Source of the DNA: Rhodococcus sp. PAMC28707
GTDB lineage: Bacteria > Actinomycetota > Actinomycetes > Mycobacteriales > Mycobacteriaceae
Assembly (NCBI RefSeq): GCF_004795915.1
Contig: NZ_CP039253.1
Location: forward strand, 2,046,001 to 2,110,000
Direction: 5' to 3'
Length of the DNA stretch: 64,000 bases
In this document: positions 34,684-44,800 of the stretch, piece by piece
Layout: the number at the start of each line of letters is the position of its first letter
How positions within the stretch are numbered: the stretch's first letter is position 1
Notes under the pieces: model-generated
The model's input: the letters and a program-made list of their open reading frames with translations, nothing else
What the model was told of the DNA's origin: nothing
Database searches by the model: none
Translations under genes and position numbers: made by a program

Positions 34684-36660
34684 ATGAGACGAGCGCTCGG
34701 CACGGCCTTCGAAGGCGTACTGGCCGCTCTCGTCGCAGCAATTGTTGCGACGGTCGGGTTGTATGCCTTCTCACTCGTCGAGTGGCCGGCATTCAACTCG
34801 TCCAACGTCACTCGCGCCGTGACGACGCTCGGCCAAGTCGCCTGTGCCATCGCGCTCGCAGTGGCCATCGCGCTCTACCGTCGAGGAAAGCTCGAATGGT
34901 TGGCGAAGTCACTGACGTGGGTCGGACTGTCCGGATTCGTGACGATCACCCTCGGAATGCCGCTGGCCGCAACCAAGCTGTACTTGTTCGGCGTCTCCGT
35001 CGACCAGGAGTTCCGCACCGAATACCTGACGCGGCTCACCGATTCGGCTGCACTCCGCGATATGACGTACGCGGACATCCCGCCCTTCTATCCCGCGGGA
35101 TGGTTCTGGCTAGGCGGGCGCGTGGGAAACCTGCTCGGTATGGATGGCTGGGAAGTGTTCAAGCCGTTCGCAATCGGATTCCTCGCCGTCACCGCGGTGC
35201 TGGCATTCACCTTGTGGAAAGCGCTCGTAAGCGTCGACTGGGCCGTCGCCGTCAGTGCAGTGACCACTGCATTGGTCGTCGCCTATGCATCTCCCGAGGC
35301 GTACAGCGCCGTCATCGCCCTACTCATCGCGCCGGCACTCTTGTTGGCCTGGGGTGCGCTGAACAGACCGGTGGCTTCCGGTGTCGGCGGGCGCTTGAAT
35401 GGCGCGCTCAAGCCATCTGATCGTATGAATGGACCATTGAAGCGGTCGGGGGGTGCGAGCGAACCCCAGCGATCGCTGGGCTCCTGGGGATGGGGAGCGG
35501 TCGTGGGCACCGGCCTGTTCCTCGGCCTGGCCGCCACTTTCTACACTCTTTACCTGGGCCTGGCTGCGTTCGCAGTCACGTTGATGGCCGTCGTATCGGC
35601 AATCGTGGGTATCAGGGACCAGAAGAGTTGGCGCGCGGCGATTCCTGTTGCCGTTCGACTCGTCGTCATCGCAGCTATCTCCGGTCTCGTTGCGCTGACC
35701 GTGTGGCTCCCCTATCTGGCGGACGCTCTGACCGGGACGCCGTCGACGTCGGGAACCGCTCTGCACTACCTTCCGGAGGCCGGTGCGACACTGCCGTTTC
35801 CGATGTTGGAGTTCTCGTTGGTCGGTGCACTGTGCCTCGCGGGAACGTTGTGGCTCGCGGTGCGGGCGGCGTCTTCGCGTCGCGCCCAGGCGTTGGGCAT
35901 CGGCGTCGTCGCGGTCTATCTGTGGACGCTTCTGTCGATGGCCGCCGCGGTAGCAGGCACGACGCTGCTGTCGTTCCGGCTCGAAGCTGTTCTGATCGTA
36001 TTACTGGGCGCAGCAGGTGTTTTCGGCTTCATCGAAGGTTCCAAAGCGATCTACCAGGCGATCAACGAACCGTCACGGTTCAAGATTGCGGCTGTCGTGA
36101 TCGCGGCCGTCGGCGCAATGGCGTTCGCACAGAGCATTCCGCAGATCTTGCAGACCGAGATCACCGTCGCGTACTCCGATACCGACGGTGACGGCGTTCG
36201 CGCCGACAAGCGTCCACCGAGCGCGGTGTCGTACTACAGCGACGTCGACACTGCCATCCGCGAGCAGATCGGCAGGCCCCGGGACGAGACGATCGTGTTG
36301 ACCGCCGACACGTCGTTCCTGAGCTACTACTCGTACTTCGGGTTCCAAGGCCTGACCTCGCATTATGCAAATCCGCTTGCCCAGTTCGACGAGCGCGCTG
36401 CAGCTATCGCAGACTGGGCGAAGCTCGAGACTCCGGACGAACTGATCGCGGCCATGGACGGCAGCGCTTGGGCGGCGCCGGATGCGTTCCTGTTCCGGCG
36501 CGGGGCCGAGGGTTACACCCTTCGGTTGGCCGAGGACGTATACCCGAACGATCCGAACGTGCGCCGCTACACCGTCACTTTCGACGCATCGTTGTTCGAG
36601 GATCAGCGGTTCACCGTCACCGATATCGGTCCGTTTGCCCTGGTCACCCGCAACACCTAG
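34684..36660 (+). CDS. aftA: arabinofuranosyltransferase AftA, carrying an in-frame repeat element
   Basis: A 658-residue GT-C enzyme. About eleven membrane helices occupy residues 10-490, the early loop (about 100-140) carries acidic residues and 'YADIPPFYPAGWFWLGGR', a pattern of AftA/GT-C donors, and a soluble extracytoplasmic domain follows from about 495 to the end. It primes the galactan with the first arabinofuranose from decaprenylphosphoryl-arabinose. The ATG directly follows the dprE2 stop. The loop after helix 'AYSAVIALLIAPALLLAWGAL' contains about 35 extra residues (about 233-268). They begin with LNGALKPSDRMNGPLK, encoded by a 51-bp repeat element found elsewhere in the window. 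Confidence 0.93.
   Translation: MRRALGTAFEGVLAALVAAIVATVGLYAFSLVEWPAFNSSNVTRAVTTLGQVACAIALAVAIALYRRGKLEWLAKSLTWVGLSGFVTITLGMPLAATKLYLFGVSVDQEFRTEYLTRLTDSAALRDMTYADIPPFYPAGWFWLGGRVGNLLGMDGWEVFKPFAIGFLAVTAVLAFTLWKALVSVDWAVAVSAVTTALVVAYASPEAYSAVIALLIAPALLLAWGALNRPVASGVGGRLNGALKPSDRMNGPLKRSGGASEPQRSLGSWGWGAVVGTGLFLGLAATFYTLYLGLAAFAVTLMAVVSAIVGIRDQKSWRAAIPVAVRLVVIAAISGLVALTVWLPYLADALTGTPSTSGTALHYLPEAGATLPFPMLEFSLVGALCLAGTLWLAVRAASSRRAQALGIGVVAVYLWTLLSMAAAVAGTTLLSFRLEAVLIVLLGAAGVFGFIEGSKAIYQAINEPSRFKIAAVVIAAVGAMAFAQSIPQILQTEITVAYSDTDGDGVRADKRPPSAVSYYSDVDTAIREQIGRPRDETIVLTADTSFLSYYSYFGFQGLTSHYANPLAQFDERAAAIADWAKLETPDELIAAMDGSAWAAPDAFLFRRGAEGYTLRLAEDVYPNDPNVRRYTVTFDASLFEDQRFTVTDIGPFALVTRNT
35393..35443 (+). 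repeat. 51-bp interspersed element inside aftA
   Basis: Bounded by imperfect 10-bp inverted repeats (GCTTGAATGG and CCATTGAAGC). The same 51-bp length and most positions recur at 46576-46626 (same orientation) and, inverted, at 45196-45246, 45291-45341 and 45386-45436. In the aftA frame it adds 17 sense codons. A perfect 16-bp palindrome CCCAGCGATCGCTGGG (35465-35480) follows 21 bp later, still within the extra coding segment. Confidence 0.88.
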
Positions 36661-36695
36661 AAGAATCACATAACGTTCACGTAGCGTGCAGCGCG

Positions 36696-38501
36696 ATGAC
36701 AAACACTGATCGGACCGTGCTCGAGCAGCCGCAGACTGCCCCGGCGTCGAAACGCGGGTCGATCTCCACGCGTGTACGCACTGTGCTGATCTCGCGCGTG
36801 GACCGCGCCGACGTGGCGGCTGCCTCGTTGTTCGCGGTCCTCGCACTGTTCGTCATGCAGGGGCAATGGCGCAACCTCGGCAACGGATACCTCTACAACA
36901 GTGGCCAGGACCAGGCCATGTGGGAGTGGTTCCTCTCCGTCGCGGCGCACTCGGTCGCGCATCTCGACAACCCACTGTGGAGTGATCTGCAGAATTACCC
37001 CGCAGGCGTCAACATGATGGCGAACACTGCGATGTTCGGTCTGTCGATCCCATTGGCGCCGATCACGCTACTGTTCGGCCCCACGGTGACCTGGACGATC
37101 GGGCTCACCGTCGGTCTCGCCGGTACCGCCTACGCCTGGTATTGGCTGTTTGCGCGCAGGTTGGGAGCATCGCGCGGTGCTTCCGCCATAGGCGGTGCAC
37201 TCTGCGGATTCGCCCCCGCCATGGTTTCGCACGCCAACGGTCATCCGAACTTCGTCGTCCTGTTTCTGCTGCCGGTGATCGCTTCGATGGTCATCCGCAT
37301 CGCGCACGACGGCCCGACGGCAAAGCGGACGATCGCCCTCGGACTCGTCGTTGCGCTGCAGATCTTGCTCGGCGAAGAGCCATTGCTGATCTTCGCGATC
37401 TCGTTCGGCATCTTCGTCGGCGTCTTCTACCTCGGCAACCCTCGCAGCATCGTGTCCGCGGTCGCCAACGCGGCCAAGAGCCTGCCGATCGCAGCCGTGA
37501 TCGCCGTCGCACTCGTTGCCGTTCCGTTGTGGTGGCAGTTCTTCGGTCCGCAGAGTTACTCGTTCATCGAGCACGGCAACATGGGCAACGACGCCAAAGC
37601 CCTCTTCCAGTTCCCGACGCAGTCCATCGGCGGAAAGGTGACGCCGGGCCAGGACGTGCGCATCAATGCCACCGAGGAGAACGCCTATCTCGGTTGGCCA
37701 CTGCTCGTGCTGTGCCTCGGTGCGACGCTATGGATGTGGCGCGACGCCCGAGTTCGGGCAGCTGCCACGACCGCGGTCGTCATGGGCGTCCTCTCACTCG
37801 GGACCGTGCTGTACATCGGCAAGAACGACACCGGAATCGAACTTCCGTGGAAGTGGTTCGCGGAGACCCCGCTCGTCGAATCCGTGTTGGAAACTCGATT
37901 CGTCCTCGGCGCGGTGCCCGCACTCGCGCTGATCCTGGTGTTGGCCACCGACAAGGCATTCGGACGCGGACTTCGGCCCCTACCGGGCCTGTGGTCGATC
38001 GCGTTGGCGCTCGCTCTCGTTCCGTTGTTTCCGATGCCGTTGCAGGCGGTGGAGAGAACCCCGACGCCGGCATTCTTCGCCGACGGCGAATGGCGGGACT
38101 ACGTCGACGGCGGTTCGATCGTCACCGTCCCGCTACCTCGACCAGAGGACGCCCGTCCGCTGCTGTGGCAGATCGACGCCGGGATGGGCTTCCCGCTGGC
38201 AGCCGGTTACTTCGTCGGACCGAGCGAGCACGTGGACAAGAAGGCGAAATACGGTGCCGTCGACCGAAGGACCGCACTTCTGCTGGGCTCGGTACAGAAC
38301 TCCGGGACGGTCCCGGACATCACCGCTGAGCAGAAGAAACAGGCCATCGAAGATCTGGACTACTGGAACGCCGACGTAGTCGTGCTCCCACCGGGAAAGA
38401 ACAACAGGGCATTGCGTGCGACCGTCGACACTCTCCTGGGCACCCAAGCCCAGTTCCACGGTGGGGTGTGGGTCTGGGACGTGCGTGCGCTCACACCCTG
38501 A
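36696..38501 (+). CDS. GT-C-like membrane protein between aftA and emb
   Basis: A 601-residue membrane protein. A short cytoplasmic N terminus precedes about 11 helices (residues 40-470). The first long loop reads GYLYNSGQDQAMWEWFLSVAAHSVAHLDNPLWSDLQNYPAGVN, similar in design to the acidic donor loops of GT-C and ArnT-like glycosyltransferases. A C-terminal soluble part (about 475-601) contains 'DGGSIVTVPLPRPEDARPLLWQIDAGMGFP'. This gene has no counterpart between aftA and embC in M. tuberculosis. Its place suggests a glycosyltransferase acting on arabinan or a related envelope glycan with a polyprenyl-phosphate donor (inference). The ATG has TAGCGT eight bases upstream. Codons upstream of it are out-of-frame aftA. 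Confidence 0.75.
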   Translation: MTNTDRTVLEQPQTAPASKRGSISTRVRTVLISRVDRADVAAASLFAVLALFVMQGQWRNLGNGYLYNSGQDQAMWEWFLSVAAHSVAHLDNPLWSDLQNYPAGVNMMANTAMFGLSIPLAPITLLFGPTVTWTIGLTVGLAGTAYAWYWLFARRLGASRGASAIGGALCGFAPAMVSHANGHPNFVVLFLLPVIASMVIRIAHDGPTAKRTIALGLVVALQILLGEEPLLIFAISFGIFVGVFYLGNPRSIVSAVANAAKSLPIAAVIAVALVAVPLWWQFFGPQSYSFIEHGNMGNDAKALFQFPTQSIGGKVTPGQDVRINATEENAYLGWPLLVLCLGATLWMWRDARVRAAATTAVVMGVLSLGTVLYIGKNDTGIELPWKWFAETPLVESVLETRFVLGAVPALALILVLATDKAFGRGLRPLPGLWSIALALALVPLFPMPLQAVERTPTPAFFADGEWRDYVDGGSIVTVPLPRPEDARPLLWQIDAGMGFPLAAGYFVGPSEHVDKKAKYGAVDRRTALLLGSVQNSGTVPDITAEQKKQAIEDLDYWNADVVVLPPGKNNRALRATVDTLLGTQAQFHGGVWVWDVRALTP

Positions 38502-38557
38502 CACACTGACCTGCACGAAACGACCGACGGCGTGACCGTGCAATAGCATGGGCAACC

Positions 38558-41500
38558 GTGTCCACCGCCGCAGCCACCGCACCGAACCCGACTTCTCGGA
38601 AATCGTCGCCACGCATCTCCGCCGGAGTCGTTGCCGTCGTCGCCGGCGTCATCGCCGTGCTCGCTGCGGTCCTGACACCGCTGTTGCCGGTCACTCAGGA
38701 TTCGGCGTCGATCAGCTGGCCGCAGAACGGGACGCTGACGTCCGTCGAAGCGCCGTTGATTTCCTACACACCGCTGTCTTTGGATGCGTCCATTCCATGT
38801 GCCGTGATCGAGAACGCACCGCCCGGCACACTCGTTCTCTCCACCACCGCGCCCAACGCCCCCGACGCACAAGGCGTCGGACTCGTCGTCACCCGCACCG
38901 AAAGCGGCATGCAGGCCGTGCTGCGCGAGCGCGTCCTGCTCACTCTCACCAATGCTCAGCTGGCGTCCTGCTCGTCGGTCGACATCAGCTCGACGAACAC
39001 CGGATCCACCGCGTCGGCTCCGGGCACCGATGCAACAGGCGCGATCGACGGCGACGCACGACCGCAGACCGTCGGCGTCTTCACCGAATTGCAGGGGACT
39101 GCGCCTGTCGACTTCAGTGTCGATATCCAGATCGACTCGCGATTCTCCTCCACCCCAACGCTTCTCAAGAAACTCGCGATGGCTGCCGCAGTCATCTTCA
39201 CCATCATCTCGCTGATCGCTCTGCACCGGCTGGACCTGCGGGACGGACGGCGCGGACGCCGTTTCTTCCCCTCGCATTGGCTACGCATCACGGTCGTCGA
39301 CGGAGTGGTCGCCGGCGTTCTACTTCTCTGGCATTTCATCGGTGCCAATACCTCGGACGACGGCTACCTGCTCACGATGGCACGAGTGTCCGAACACGCC
39401 GGCTACATGGCCAACTACTACCGCTGGTTCGGTGTCCCAGAGGCTCCGTTCGGCATGCCATACTACGACATGCTCGCCGCATTCGCGAAGGTGTCCACGG
39501 CCAGCCCATGGATGCGACTGCCTGCGCTGATCGCAGGGTTGCTGTGTTGGGCCGTCATCAGCCGCGAGGTGATTCCGCGACTCGGCCGCGCAGTGCGGTC
39601 CGACAAAGTTGCGATCTGGACCGCCGGGCTCGTCTTTCTGGCGTTCTGGCTCCCATACGACAACGGTCTTCGCCCCGAGCCTGTCATTGCCCTCGGCGCC
39701 CTGTTGACCTGGTGCTCGATCGAACGTGCCATCGCGACCGGCAGGCTGCTTCCCGCAGCCGTCGCCGTACTCATCGCGGCGTTCTCGCTCGCCGCCGGAC
39801 CCACTGGCCTCATCTGCGTCGCGGCGCTGCTGGCCGGAGGTAGACCGCTCGTCCGCGTTCTCATCTCGCGTGCTCGTCACGTCGGCTGGTTCCCTGTGCT
39901 GCTACCGATCCTCGCGTCGGGTGCAGTAATCGTCGCCGCGATCTTCGCGGACCAAACCCTCTCGACGGTCCTCGAAGCAACGCGGGCACGCGCCGCCGTC
40001 GGACCGAACGTTCCGTGGTTCGAAGAGCGCACCCGCTGGGACTCGCTCATGGAGATCACACCCGACGGTTCACTCGCCCGAAGATTCGCTGTGTTCGCGA
40101 TGATCTTGTGCGTCATCACCACGATCGTGGTGATGCTGCGTCGAAACGGCCGCATTCCCGGTGTGGCACTGGGGCCCTCGCGTCGGATCGTGGGCATCGT
40201 GATCGGCGCGCTGGCTCTCATGATGTTCACCCCCACCAAGTGGACCCACCACTTCGGTGTGTACGCCGGTCTGGCCGCGTCACTCGCCGCCGTTGCTGCG
40301 ATCGCCGTCGCATCGGCCACACGCGACAACCCACGAAACCGAACCCTGTTCACCGCAGCCGTACTGTTTCTCACCGCTCTCGCGTTCACCGGTTCCAACG
40401 GCTGGTGGTACGTCTCGAGTTACGGAATCCCGTGGTTCGACAAGCCTCCGATGATCCTCGGAAAAGGCTTCTCGACCGTTTTCCTCGGACTCACTGTTCT
40501 CGCACTGTTGTACGCCGGATGGCAGCATCTGCGCACGCCCTACCGGGCCACTACCAGGTCCGCGCGCTTCGGAGTCTCGGCTCTGACGGTCATGTCTGCC
40601 TTCATCGTGCTGTTCGAACTCGCGTCGTTCGTCAAAGGTGCGGTCGCACAGTATCCGGCCTACTCCGTGGCGCGCTCGAACCTGAACGCACTGGCCGGAA
40701 ACTCCTGCAGCCTGGCCAACGACGTACTGGTGGAACAGGACCCCAATGAGGCGATGCTGACGCCGATCGGTTCCACCCTCGCAGATTCCCTCGCAGGTGA
40801 AGGCACCGCAGGCTTCGCACCCGACGGTGTCCCCACCGACCTCACCGCCGACGAAGCAGACGTATCACAAGAGAGCACACGCGGGTTCAGCGACGACACG
40901 ACAACCGATCAGCCGACGTCGACATCCTCCGGATCTTCAGGCACCGAAGGCGGCACAACCGAGGGCACCGGCATCAACGGAAGCTCCGTCGCATTGCCCT
41001 TCGGTCTGGACCCCTCGCGCACCCCCGTCCTCGGCAGCTACGGCGCGGACACATCGGAGCCCGCGACCCTCACCACCGAGTGGTTCTCACTCCCCGCAGT
41101 GCCCGACGGGGATTTCCTTGCCATCAGTGCGGCCGGTCGAATCAGATCCGTCGACGCCGACGGCATCGTCGCATCCGGCCAGCCGCTCGAAGTGGAGTAC
41201 GCCGCCGGCGATCAGATTCTCGGTCGAGTCACCCCGATCGACATCGGACCGCAGCCGTCCTGGCGCAATCTTCGTGTGCCCTTGTCCGAAATTCCCGATA
41301 ATGCCGATCGCGTCCGACTGGTCGCAACCGACTCCGATATCTCCGCCGACCAATGGCTCGCCGTGACGCCCCCGCGCATACCGCGCACAGTCCCGCTCGT
41401 CGACGTCATCGGGTCCGATACACCGGTGATGCTCGACTGGACCGTTGCACTCGGATTCCCGTGCCAACGCCCGTTCGACCACAAAGACGGCGTCGCGGAA

Positions 41501-41770
41501 CTCCCCGAGTATCGGATACTGCCGGATCGCAGCGGTGCAGCCGCGCACAGTCCCGTCATGGACGCTTTCGGTGGAGGCCCGCTCGGCTGGCAACAGCTCG
41601 TACTCTCCGCCGAAGTAGTCCCGACCTATCTGCGCGACGACCTCGACCGCGACTGGGGTTCCCTCGAACGGTTCAGCCCACTCGATACATCCGCAACGCC
41701 CGCAGAGCTGACGGTCGGGACCGTGACACGCAGCGGATGGGAGTCGGAGGGCCCGATCAGGGTCGAATGA
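38558..41770 (+). CDS. Emb-family arabinosyltransferase (EmbA/EmbC-like)
   Basis: A 1070-residue GT-C arabinosyltransferase. An N-terminal helix and extracytoplasmic jelly-roll precede the GT-C motif NTSDDGYLLTMARVSEHAGYMANYYRWFG. Its Asp267-Asp268 are the conserved acidic pair and Met274 aligns with the methionine (EmbB Met306) mutated in ethambutol-resistant M. tuberculosis. About 13-15 helices follow, with 'FTPTKWTHHFGVYAG'. The C-terminal half (from about 690) is the carbohydrate-binding domain with WRNLRVPLSEIP and 'VALGFPCQRPFDHKDGVAELPEYRI'. It elongates or branches arabinan from decaprenylphosphoryl-arabinose. The GTG has TAGCAT eight bases upstream. Which Emb subtype it is cannot be fixed without alignment. 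Confidence 0.93.
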   Translation: MSTAAATAPNPTSRKSSPRISAGVVAVVAGVIAVLAAVLTPLLPVTQDSASISWPQNGTLTSVEAPLISYTPLSLDASIPCAVIENAPPGTLVLSTTAPNAPDAQGVGLVVTRTESGMQAVLRERVLLTLTNAQLASCSSVDISSTNTGSTASAPGTDATGAIDGDARPQTVGVFTELQGTAPVDFSVDIQIDSRFSSTPTLLKKLAMAAAVIFTIISLIALHRLDLRDGRRGRRFFPSHWLRITVVDGVVAGVLLLWHFIGANTSDDGYLLTMARVSEHAGYMANYYRWFGVPEAPFGMPYYDMLAAFAKVSTASPWMRLPALIAGLLCWAVISREVIPRLGRAVRSDKVAIWTAGLVFLAFWLPYDNGLRPEPVIALGALLTWCSIERAIATGRLLPAAVAVLIAAFSLAAGPTGLICVAALLAGGRPLVRVLISRARHVGWFPVLLPILASGAVIVAAIFADQTLSTVLEATRARAAVGPNVPWFEERTRWDSLMEITPDGSLARRFAVFAMILCVITTIVVMLRRNGRIPGVALGPSRRIVGIVIGALALMMFTPTKWTHHFGVYAGLAASLAAVAAIAVASATRDNPRNRTLFTAAVLFLTALAFTGSNGWWYVSSYGIPWFDKPPMILGKGFSTVFLGLTVLALLYAGWQHLRTPYRATTRSARFGVSALTVMSAFIVLFELASFVKGAVAQYPAYSVARSNLNALAGNSCSLANDVLVEQDPNEAMLTPIGSTLADSLAGEGTAGFAPDGVPTDLTADEADVSQESTRGFSDDTTTDQPTSTSSGSSGTEGGTTEGTGINGSSVALPFGLDPSRTPVLGSYGADTSEPATLTTEWFSLPAVPDGDFLAISAAGRIRSVDADGIVASGQPLEVEYAAGDQILGRVTPIDIGPQPSWRNLRVPLSEIPDNADRVRLVATDSDISADQWLAVTPPRIPRTVPLVDVIGSDTPVMLDWTVALGFPCQRPFDHKDGVAELPEYRILPDRSGAAAHSPVMDAFGGGPLGWQQLVLSAEVVPTYLRDDLDRDWGSLERFSPLDTSATPAELTVGTVTRSGWESEGPIRVE

Positions 41771-41842
41771 AACGGGCATCTTCCCGGTTCTTTCACCATG
41801 CGAATGCGGTGAACCGATAGCGCTCGCATACCATCGTCAACC

Positions 41843-44800
41843 GTGCCCGACGCCGTGACAGATTCTTCCGCCGTGCCCTCCGCCTCACCGAGGAAGGGCT
41901 CTGCGGTCGATCTTCGATCCCAGGTGCGCACCACGCGCCTGGTTGCCATCATCACCGGTCTGCTCGGCGCGTTTCTCGCGCTCCTGACCCCGTTTCTTCC
42001 GGTCGTGCAAACCACGTCGACGATCAACTGGCCCGAGGCCGGTTCGCTGCAGGACATCGAAGCGCCGCTCGTGTCACAGGCTCCCATCGCCTTCACCGCT
42101 AGCATCCCGTGCAGCGCCGTCGCACAGCTACCGCCGTCGGGTGGCCTCCTGCTGGCAACCGCACCGCCCCAGGGTGAAGGGGCAGCGCTCAACAGCCTCT
42201 TCGTGCGCGTCAGCGAGGCGTCCGTGGACGTATTGGACCGCAACGTAGTAGTCGCCACAGCACCGCGTGCCGACGTCCAGGGCGCCGCATGTAGCTCCAT
42301 CGAGATCACCTCGAACATCGACTCGACGTCGGCCGAGTTCGCCGGCCTGTCCGACAAGCAGGGCAACCCGCGCTCCGGACGTCTCGACGGCGACCTACGT
42401 CCCCAGGTCGTCGGACTCTTCACCGACCTCTCCGGTGCTGCCCCTGCAGGAATGTCGGCGACTATCGACGTCGATTCGCGGTTCTCCTCGAGCCCGACGA
42501 TTCTAAAACTGCTCGCGATGATCCTGGCGGTCGTCTGCACCATCCTCGCCGTGGGCGCGCTCGGCCGACTCGACGGCATCGACGGCCGCGGTCACCGACG
42601 CTTCTTCCCGTCGAACTGGTGGAAGTTCACCGGCATCGACGTCACGGTCGTCGGCGTCTTGATCGGCTGGCATTTCGTCGGAGCAAATACTTCCGACGAC
42701 GGCTACCTGCTGACCATGGCCCGTGCGGCCGAGAAGTCCGGCTACATGGCCAACTACTTCCGGTGGTTCGGCGTCCCCGAAGCACCGTTCGGCTGGTACT
42801 ACGACGTCCTCGCACTGTTCGCCAAGGTGTCCACGGCCAGCCCATGGATCCGCCTACCCGCATTGATCGCCGGAATCCTGTGTTGGATGGTCATCAGCCG
42901 CGAGGTCGTTCCCCGCCTGGGTCGCGCAGTACGCAAATCGAACGTCGCACTGTGGACCGGTGGTCTGGTGTTCCTCGCGTTCTGGTTGCCGTACAACAAC
43001 GGACTACGCCCGGAGCCGATCGTCGCCGTCGGTGCGCTGCTCACCTGGTGCTCGATCGAACGCTCCATCGCAACCGGACGACTGTTACCCGCGGCCGCCG
43101 CTTTCTTGATCGGCGCATTCACACTCGCTGCCGCGCCTACCGGATTGATGTGTGTCGCAGCACTGTTGGCAGGCGCACGGCCCATGGCTCGAATCGTCAT
43201 TCGACGTCATCGCCAAGTCGGTACGTTGGCACTCGTCGCGCCGCTGGCCGCGGCAGGATTCCTCGTTCTCGTCGTCGTCTTCGCCGACCAAACCTTCGCC
43301 ACCGTCATCGAATCCACCCGAGTCCGCACGGCCATCGGCCCTAGCGAGGCGTGGTACCAGGACTTCCTGCGCTACTACTACCTGTTCGTCCAGACCGTGG
43401 ACGGTTCCGTCGCACGCCGATTCGCATTCCTGGTGATGCTGCTGTGCCTGTTCTCGACACTGTTCATCCTGTTGCGACGTCGACGCGTCCCCGGCATTGC
43501 GAACGGACCCGCATGGCGTCTCATCGGCGTCGTCTTCGGAACCATCTTCTTCATGATGTTCAACCCGACCAAGTGGACACACCACTTCGGTTCCTACGCA
43601 GGCATCGCCGGTAGCCTCGCGGCACTGACGGCCGTCGCCATCTCGGCCAGTGCACTCCGATCGCGCAGAAACCGTACGATCTTCCTTGCCGGCCTGATGT
43701 TCGTTCTGGCACTGGCATTTTCGGGCATCAACGGCTACTGGTACGTCTCGAGCTACGGCGTCCCGTGGTTCGACAAGACCGTGTCCCTCGGCGGCCACGA
43801 ATCCGGAACACTGTTCCTCGCACTGTTCGCACTCGCCTTGGCGCTCGCTGCCTGGCAGTACCTCCGGGAGGGGTACGCGCCACCGCAACCACGAGCCACC
43901 AGCGAACGCGGCAGGCGCATCAAGAAATTCGCTGCAGCACCGCTCACCGTCGTCGCCGGGCTCATGGTTCTCTTCGAGATCCTCTCCCTCGTCAAGGGAG
44001 CCGTCTCGCAGTACCCCGCATACTCACTGGCCCGGTCCAATATCGAATCACTGACCGGCAAGAGCTGCGGTTTGGCCACCGACGTTCTCGTCGAATCGGA
44101 TCCCAACGCCGGCGTCCTCGATCCGATCCCCGCCGGTTTCGACCCCGAAACCGGCCCCCTCGGCGGCGAAGACCCCTCGAAATTCACTCCCAACGGCGTT
44201 CCCACCGACCTCAGCGCCGACGCCGTGGAAGTCAAACCAGGACAGGGCAATACCGACCAGCAGAGCGTCGGGCCGGCCTTCGAAGAAGGCCAGAGCTCCG
44301 GCACCGGAGGCGGAATCGGCGACCGTGGCGTCAACGGATCCACCGCCGCACTCCCCTTCGGACTCGACCCCGCCACCACCCCCGTCCTCGGCTCCTACCA
44401 ACCCGGAATCCAGGAACCCGCGTCGGCGACCTCCAGCTGGTACGCACTCCCCGAAAGATCCGACACCGCACCGTTGATCGTCATCTCGGCCGCCGGACGC
44501 ATCCTGTCCGTCGACGACACCGGCGCACTGACCTACGGGCAGTCCCTCCTCATGGAGTACGGCGCGCGCCAACCCGACGGAACGATCGACGTCCAAGGCA
44601 CCTACCTGCCCCGCGACATCGGACCCGCCCCATCGTGGCGCAACCTCCGCATCCCCATCGCGGACCTACCCGAAAGCGCCGATGCCGTACGCATCGTGGC
44701 CAACGACCCCAACCTCACCGGCGACCAATGGTTCGCGTTCACCCCGCCGCGAGTACCGCAGCTCGAAACGCTCAACAGCCTCATCGGCAGCGAACAACCA

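Noticed and set aside
35465..35480. CCCAGCGATCGCTGGG palindrome as a regulatory site
   Set aside because: It lies inside the aftA coding sequence in the segment associated with the repeat element, so it is treated as part of that insertion, not as an operator.
38548..39843. 431-codon plus-strand frame at the start of the first emb gene
   Set aside because: Shifted frame of the emb gene; Arg/His-rich and without hydrophobic or domain structure.
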